DNA of 64,000 nucleotides, taken from Larix kaempferi (taxonomy: Eukaryota; Streptophyta; Pinopsida; Pinales; Pinaceae). The stretch is from contig BSBM01000150.1 of NCBI GenBank assembly GCA_027924585.1, positions 18,768,001 to 18,832,000 of the forward strand. Reading direction: 5' to 3'. Within the stretch, counting starts at the first letter, position 1. Every line of letters starts with the position of its first letter. Of this stretch, positions 57,830 to 64,000 are shown piece after piece. Position numbers and translations under genes: made by a program. The notes under the pieces are model-generated. The model saw only the letters and a program-made list of their open reading frames with translations, was not told where the DNA came from and searched no databases.

Positions 57830-59305
57830 TACCCAGATGGCCAATACACATGCAGATAGCAGACATTCTTCTAATCAAGGTGCAATAAATATCTGTAAAA
57901 GACCTCAAACATCAAAGAAACAAGACCCCAATGGTCTATACATCAAAAATGATATCATACAGATGAACATCATGACTTTAACAGTAGAAGATGGTGCTTC
58001 ATTATTTTTGGAATAAGATGGAAACATAAACAGAGAACTTATCTGCACAAGAACTACCAAGATTAAAGCATATAAAGATCATGAAAACAACATTGCTCAT
58101 ACATAAATGAAAATGCTTATACACCAAAAGTTAGCAAACATCATATAAAAAGATGGCAACATAATATGATCAAATAAAATATTAACATGATCATTAAGGA
58201 AAATGAAGTTACTTTTACACATTAAGTGTCAGCCACAACATAAATAGTGAGCACAAAAAAATGACAAATATGAGTTTGTTCTTATAAAATTGCTTTTATA
58301 AACATGACATGATTAGAAATCAACATGATTAAATATGATAAAAAAATAACAAATTAGTTATTAACTATCTTGTTAAAAAATTTAAGCATTAGATGGTTTA
58401 TAACTATCATCATGACAAAATACTAGAGATCCATGCCCTTAAAAGATGCCAATGTTTCCAAATAGAAATGTGAGACAAAATATATATCAAGAACAAGAAA
58501 TAATCTCTTAATAAACATGATTGGAAGCAAAACCTAAATGCAAAAAATGATTAACAGAAAACTTAAATACTTTACCATACTGATCTGAATCTGCCAAAAA
58601 TAGGTTAGGATAAACTTAAAGAGAAACTTTTACTTACAATCCTTTTTTTAAGTACCCAGACTTGCCCAGACTTCTGTTATGTTCACATGGGTGGATCCAG
58701 AATAGCTTCTCTAGTTCCAAAAATAGGTTATAATAAAAAATCCAGTAAAAATTGACCAAGTTATAGTCATGCGCGGGTCTGCCAACAGGAAACCTGCGCA
58801 CATACACTGATATGCGTGGGTTCTGCTCAGCAAAAGTTATGGGTATGCGTGGGTTCTGCTCAGCAAAAGTTATGGGTATGCGTGGGTTGACAGTAGATTC
58901 AATCGCGGGTATGTCGAAGCATGTGTTAGTTCAGCACAGGAACAGTCACAGATGTCCAATATAAGGTCGAAAACAGTGTCGAATCTGCCGAAGACGGAAA
59001 CCTGCACAAAGTCTACCAAACTTGGACGAAAAATTGTCGTTTTGATGACCGGAAGATAGATCTCCTTGAGGAGAATCAGAAAATCATATAGATCTACAAA
59101 AACACATCAAGAAACCCTTGAAAAATTTCTGCAAAAATCTACACAACAAGGTTAGGGTTAAAAATAAAAAACTGCAGAAATATGCTCAAATCTGAAGAGA
59201 AACCTAATGACTACCAGATAGAAAGCAAATATACAAGAAATAAACAATTCCCAAATGATAAAATATTGTTTGAAAGCAATAGAAGGTGCTAGATCATAGC
59301 AACAA
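57830..59305 (-). other. Outer-element internal sequence, 5' part
   Basis: 1.48 kb of non-coding A-rich sequence between the inner element and the outer PBS. No gag reading is recognisable on the minus strand. It contains a 33-bp tandem duplication (58811-58890). Confidence 0.7.
58811..58890. repeat. 33-bp tandem repeat, 2.4 copies
   Basis: TATGCGTGGGTTCTGCTCAG starts at 58811 and 58844, and a partial unit starts at 58877. The two full copies are identical, so the duplication is recent relative to the element. Confidence 0.9.
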
Positions 59306-59317
59306 GCTCTTATACCA
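59306..59317 (-). other. Primer binding site of the outer element
   Basis: TGGTATAAGAGC on the minus strand directly abuts the 5' LTR. It matches the initiator tRNA-Met complement except for one base. Confidence 0.8.
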
Positions 59318-59844
59318 TGTCAAAGATATGGATCTAACTAAACTAGATTACCTATCTATGCAAAACAATAATATATCAACAATAAGTACAAAAAGAGAAC
59401 AAGAGAAAAGAGTACACCAGATATACGTCATTCACCCAATTAGGCTATGTCCACAGGAAGGTAGTCTTCTATTATCTCTAGAATATCTCCCTCGAGCTTA
59501 CAAGAGAGCAATTTCAATAACCCCAATACAATATAGCAATACTTGTGAAAGTATAGATCATGATGAGTGATCCACAATGGATGATCCACACTGGATGAAT
59601 GTGAAAGACTCCCTTGACTCTATTATATACCAAGAGATGAGGAGGAATTACTCTCACATATTACATGTGGGATAATATAATTCTCCATAATAACATCTCT
59701 TTATATAATAATGAATATCAAAAGTATATTTTACCATAATGAATATGAGATATAATGTATTACTTTTTTACATAAGATTGTGGATATCTTCCAACATAAT
59801 ACAAAGACAATATTACCTTCCAAGGAATATAAAATATTCCAACA
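59318..59844 (-). repeat. 5' LTR of the outer element
   Basis: Same length as its partner and about 97% identical. The conserved hairpin motif is mutated here (TCATTCACCC...AGGCTATGTCCACAGG), mostly by G-to-A changes. Confidence 0.92.
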
Positions 59845-60003
59845 ATAAATGGAATCAAACAATAAGCAAACAAAATGAAGATGATGAAAAGAAGACAAGA
59901 AAAACTAAACTAATCAAATCAGAAAACAACAAAGTTGAAAAAATAAAGAAAGGCAAAGTTTATTTATGTACAAAAGTGCTCCTAAACCTAAGTAAAGTAT
60001 TGT

Positions 60004-63000
60004 TTCAGAGCAAGGTCGTTGACAGGGAGATTCTCTAACTCCCCTTGTAAATCTTGCAGGTTGACGAGCCAAGATTTTTGGCAATCTGGTTAGGGCCAAG
60101 CCTTAATTGTTGAAATTTCCTATGCTTCCCCTTTTCGTCATGTGGGTGATCCCACTTCAGAACTAAGTCACCTACCTCAAAACTTCTTTTACCGGACTTC
60201 TGTTTATCAAACCATATCTTGACAATATTTGGATGTTGATGGAATCTATCCTTGGCCTTTTTCCGTGATTCTGTGAGTTTCAGCAGGGTATTGATTCGTG
60301 ACTGTAGGATTTCACTACTGGAACCTCGAGAGACCTGGGCTAGTTATAGGGATGGGAGTAGTATATTAGGTGGGAGTATAGCTTCGTTCCCATAAACTAG
60401 CGTATAAGGGGAGACTCCTAAAAAAATCCTTGGAGTAACCCTATCTACCCATAAAGTGTTTGGAAGGGCTGTATGCCAGTTCCTCTGACTCTCAATAACA
60501 GTTTTCTTTAGGATTCGGATGAGATTCTTTTTTGTAGATTCGGCTGGTCCATTTCCCTGGGGATAATAATTTGCTGAATAATACAATTTAATTCCTCTTT
60601 CATAAGCAAATGCGGTTAATTTAACAGATGAGAAGTAAGTTGCATTATCAAAAACTAAAGAAATTGGAATTCCAAACCTGGTTATGATATTTTCTTGCAG
60701 GAATCTGATGACTACGTCTTCGTTCACTTTACGCAGAGGAGCAGCTTCTATCCACCGTGTGAAATATTCAGTGGTTGTGAGGATATACCGATGTTGCAGT
60801 GACGAATTTGGATTGATTTCTTCGATAACGTCTATGCCCCACTGCTCGAATGGTTCATATATAATAGCTGGTTGCAATGGACCTGCTACTTTTGGCAATC
60901 TGCCAGCACTCCTCTGACAATATACATCGCATTATCTGGCATGAGCATGAGCATCTTTGAAAAGAGTAGGCCAATAGTTTCCAGCTCTTAGTATTTTATG
61001 AGCAATAGTATCCCCAGAATAATGTCCCCCTGTAGGGCGATCATGTAATTCTTTGACCACTTTATCAACATCCTCTTTCTCAAGACATCTAAGAAGTATC
61101 CCATCATAATTTTTAATGAAGAGTACTCCATCAATTATTTGATAAGTTGCAGATTTTAACCGGAGTGCCCTTCTCTGCTTAGGAATCCAGTGTTCTTGTA
61201 GGTATCCTTGTTGTAAATAGTGCACCAAATCTCCAAACCACGATTATGGAGCAGTGAAGATAGGACATACTTCAATTAGATTCAGTTCAGCTTTGTTTTC
61301 CCACTCCTAATCTTCGTTGGCTGGATTTTTAGTGATCAACTTACACAGGCCTTGACATTTAATGATAGTGGTTGGATTAAATTCTAGATCATATTCTTGA
61401 AGAGAAGTTACCCAGTTTCCTCTCCTTTCACCCAATCCCTTCTACACAAATAAAGATCTAACAACCGGGTGAGGTACTATGACTTTCGTCCTGTTTTTCA
61501 AAATGTATGGCCTGACCTGTTTTACTTCTTTAAACACTGCATACGCTTGCTTATCCATGGCTAGGTAATTTAGTTCAGCCCCTTGTAACCCAGTGCTCAT
61601 GAAAGAGATTGGATATTCGTCTCTAGATTCTCCTTTCTAAGTGAGCACTGCTGCAAGAGAAGTCTCTGAAGAAAAGGTGTATATGATAAAATCTTTTTCA
61701 AAATATGGACTTCTTAAAGAAGGTGCGTGAGCTATGGCAGCCTTTATGTCTTTGAATGCAATCTTATCGATGTCTGTCCATTTAAATTGCACACTTTGCT
61801 TCACCATTTGCTACAAAGGTTTAACAATTTGTGCGAAATCAGGCACAAACCTTCGAACAAAATTTATCATGCCCATAAATGATTGCATAGATTTTTTATT
61901 ATTAGGCATGGGAATATGAGTTATAGCTTCTACTCTCTCTGGATCTATCGAGATTCCCTTCTTTGAGATCATGTGACCCAAATTTTTCCTTCCAGAACAA
62001 CAAAAACACTCTTTTTTGGGTTCAGCAATATACCATATTTCCTGTAACGATTAAAAATCTATTTTAAATGGAAAATATGGTATTCTCTTTTCTTGGGGAA
62101 AATTGTAACATCATCTAAATATATGACCACACAGTGGCCGACTAATCCTCGGAATGCAATATCCATGGCCCTCTGGAATGTGGCTCCAAAATTCATTAAG
62201 CCAAAAGGCATTCTCTGATACCTGAATGTTCCCCACTTCATGCAGAAAGTTGTTTTCAATCGGTCATGCTCATGCACCAATACTTAATTATAACCAGAGA
62301 ATTCGTCTAATAGGGAGAATCCGTCTGAGCGTGATACCATTTGTAAGATATGTTCCATTGGTGGCACAGGATAGCTATCTTGTCTAATGCTCTATTCAAG
62401 TTTCAAAAATAAACGCGTAATATTATTTCTCATGATTTCTTTCGTACGGGGACTAGATTAGCCACCCACTGAGACTGTCGAACTTTGAAGATAATCTTAG
62501 CATCCAACAACTTTTTTAATTCCTTTTGTATTAAGGGTTCGAGTGTGGTATGCATCCTTCGTAATTATTGTTGAAATGGTTTCACACCTGGCTTCATGGG
62601 TATCACATGTTGTATAATGCGTGTGTCATATGTCTATAAATCCTCGTAAGTCCACACAAAAACATCTTTGTATTGCTGGAAAAGTTTGATGAACTTACTT
62701 CTTTCACCTGGCGAACAGAATTTACCCAGAATTAATATATTTGGGCTCAGTTTTTGTACCCAAGTTTACCAACTCATGCTACATCGAGGAGCTATTGGTC
62801 TTGACATTAGCTGGTCTTCTGAATTTGTTCTGTAAATCGAATAGATCTTCAAGAGTTCTTACTCCTTTCGGCTTAAAATTTCCTTTACTTTCGTCCTTAT
62901 TCTACAAATCCAAATTGTGTTCATCTTCATTGATTATGTATTCTTTGAAGGCATTCTCATTTGTCAAGAAACTGATAATTTGTTCATCATCATCAAACAC

Positions 63001-63150
63001 CGTTAGATTTGTGATATTATCAAGTACAGATGGCCTGGAAATCAATTCGATAGAGCATTTGTTATTTGTTGGCACTAATCTAGAAGTAGAAGTAGAAGTA
63101 TCTAATAAATCAGCTACAGCATTTTGTAATCTGGGAATAACATTTATGTT
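60004..63150 (-). pseudogene. Ty3-gypsy pol (RT, RNase H, integrase) remnant
   Basis: The minus strand runs through Gypsy pol. A pre-RT part (about 63150-62750) is followed by RT with the SYPVPPMEHILQMV entry, FGLMNFGATFQRAM and the YLDD box (near 62110). RNase H covers about 61900-61300. The zinc-binding domain follows with RPTGGHYSGDTIAHKI (near 61020). The integrase core (60898-60344) keeps D (WGIDVIEE), D (LVFDNATYF) and E (GNGPAEST). The C-terminal GDLVLKWDHPHDEKGKHR part ends near 60004. No chromodomain is seen. Stops and frameshifts break RT, RNase H and the linker. The outer Copia element inserted about 160 bp beyond its 3' end. Confidence 0.9.
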
Positions 63151-64000
63151 AAAAGCATCAAATTATGAAATTAAATTCCATATGTATTGGAGAAAACTCC
63201 CTATGGGTTGGGGTAGACCACGACAGACAGTTGACTACCAGAAATTAACTCAATTCTCTATGCTATGCTATATAAATGACAATGTTAAGATAATGAAGAA
63301 TATAACCAACCTTGATCCAAACGTTTGATGTAGATCCCCATTGGAGCTTTCAATTCGTGCACTTGAACCTGCAAATTAGTCTTGACAGCCAATATACAAC
63401 AAGCGCATATAATATATAACCGACATTAACATCATCAATAGAAATGGTCCATGATACTATAAGTAAATGCAACCCAATGTAATATAAACAACATTCACAA
63501 CATTAATGGACGAAAATATGAGTATTTCTATTAATAAATAACAAGAAGTACAATGTGATACGACCTCTTGTCGGCAACCAATCTGAACCAAGAACTGGAT
63601 CTATCCACTTGTGCCTCCACCACTTCAATCCTCCATGGAATGGAAAACTCAAACTATGATAGGATTTTGGAAGGTGAACATAAGGGGTTCACAACTACAA
63701 GGATCGATGAGTGTAGACTCAAGATGCAGAAAAAATCCAGTAGAGTTATCTTGCTCTCCCTTTCTCCTCCCATCCATATGCCATATGTGCTCAATATATA
63801 GTCCTTCCAAAGGTAAGTGAAAGGACACATCGAGGGGTTTTGAGGAAAATGGAGGGTCAAAGGTCACCCTAAGACCGCTTTTTGGGAGTAAAAAGTCATT
63901 TACTAGTGATTTTTACCATTTTACTTGTCACCCGCAGGCTATAGTGGTGCAGCTCGCGGGTACGCTGGCTAAAGTGGAACAACAAGCGTACAGGAAGAAA
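63151..64000. other. Upstream flank of Gypsy pol, nothing firm
   Basis: Expected gag/protease sequence of the Gypsy element is not recognisable here. Open stretches at 63560-63860 on both strands are uninformative. The end of the window is GC-richer (GCAGCTCGCGGGTACGC). Confidence 0.35.

Larger units (their letters stand above)
48300..59844 (-). mobile_element. Outer Copia-type LTR element, coding-free, host of a nested insertion
   Basis: Two 527-bp LTRs (48300-48826 and 59318-59844) begin TGTCAAAGATATGG and end TATTCCAACA, with 16 differences by eye (about 3%). Next to the right LTR the minus strand has TGGTATAAGAGC, a one-base variant of the tRNA-iMet PBS. Next to the left LTR is the polypurine tract AAGGGGGAG. 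Candidate TSDs are ATCAA and ATAAA (one mismatch). Excluding the nested element (49179-57824), the internal region is only about 1.85 kb and has no gag or pol motif, so this is a non-autonomous element. Confidence 0.88.

Noticed and set aside
62741-63328. Long plus-strand open frame of 195 codons
   Set aside because: It is antisense to Gypsy pol. The minus strand reads recognisable pre-RT sequence, so this is a shadow.
1-64000. CRISPR array, bacterial operon or prophage
   Set aside because: The tandem repeats lack unique equal-length spacers, and all recognisable proteins are plant transposon proteins.

Overview
This window looks like intergenic DNA from a large, repeat-rich seed-plant nuclear genome. 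It is AT-rich, no host gene is recognisable, and it carries plant Copia and Gypsy elements, CACTA and hAT transposase remnants, a plant LINE tail and a tRNA-derived SINE. The old, strongly decayed, multiply nested elements suggest a gymnosperm. That is an inference from repeat style, not a species call. I see no tRNA or rRNA genes, no CRISPR, and no intact autonomous element.

Layout. 1-5730 holds three tandem-repeat blocks (40 bp, 60 bp with higher-order structure, 261 bp). 6111-10076 (-) is a broken hAT-type transposase gene split by a solo LTR (6979-8240, TSD ATAGC). 11810-12240 (-) is a Copia integrase scrap. 14330-17210 is a 2.9 kb solo LTR (TSD GTGGT). 17545-18320 (-) is Gypsy gag, with LTR-like upstream sequence to about 19800. 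20.6-23.0 kb is flanked by palindromic subterminal-type repeats. 21.4-31.1 kb (+) carries fragments of unrecognised genes, including a 97% identical direct repeat 4.7 kb apart and a proline-rich 60-bp minisatellite tail. 32033-33664 is a 5'-truncated LINE with an 11-bp TSD. 34709-34945 (-) is a SINE. 35131-37600 (-) is a CACTA TNP2 remnant.

37.6-45.4 kb (-) is a long unrecognised coiled-coil gene ('ORF-X1') interrupted by a non-autonomous Copia element (37943-41112) and a solo LTR (42351-44377). Removing each insertion with one TSD copy joins the flanks sensibly. 46.5-47.2 kb has a minus-strand TATA box below GC-richer degenerate tandem repeats. 48300-59844 is a three-level nest: an outer coding-free Copia-type element (48300-59844) contains a near-complete Copia element (49179-57824), whose RNase H region is split by a 3.6 kb TG...CA insertion (50102-53728, TSD CAACT). 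That insertion carries a second coiled-coil ORF ('ORF-X2'). 60004-63150 (-) is Gypsy pol (RT, RNase H, zinc-binding, integrase).

The strongest leads are: the ORF-X elements, which combine an uncharacterised ORF with hairpin or tandem repeat arrays upstream; the LTR-divergence paradox in the nest, where the inner LTRs differ more than the outer ones; premature stops that repeatedly look like CAG-to-TAG in CHG context; and the LINE carrying an extra ORF after RNase H. All boundaries and divergence counts were read by eye.
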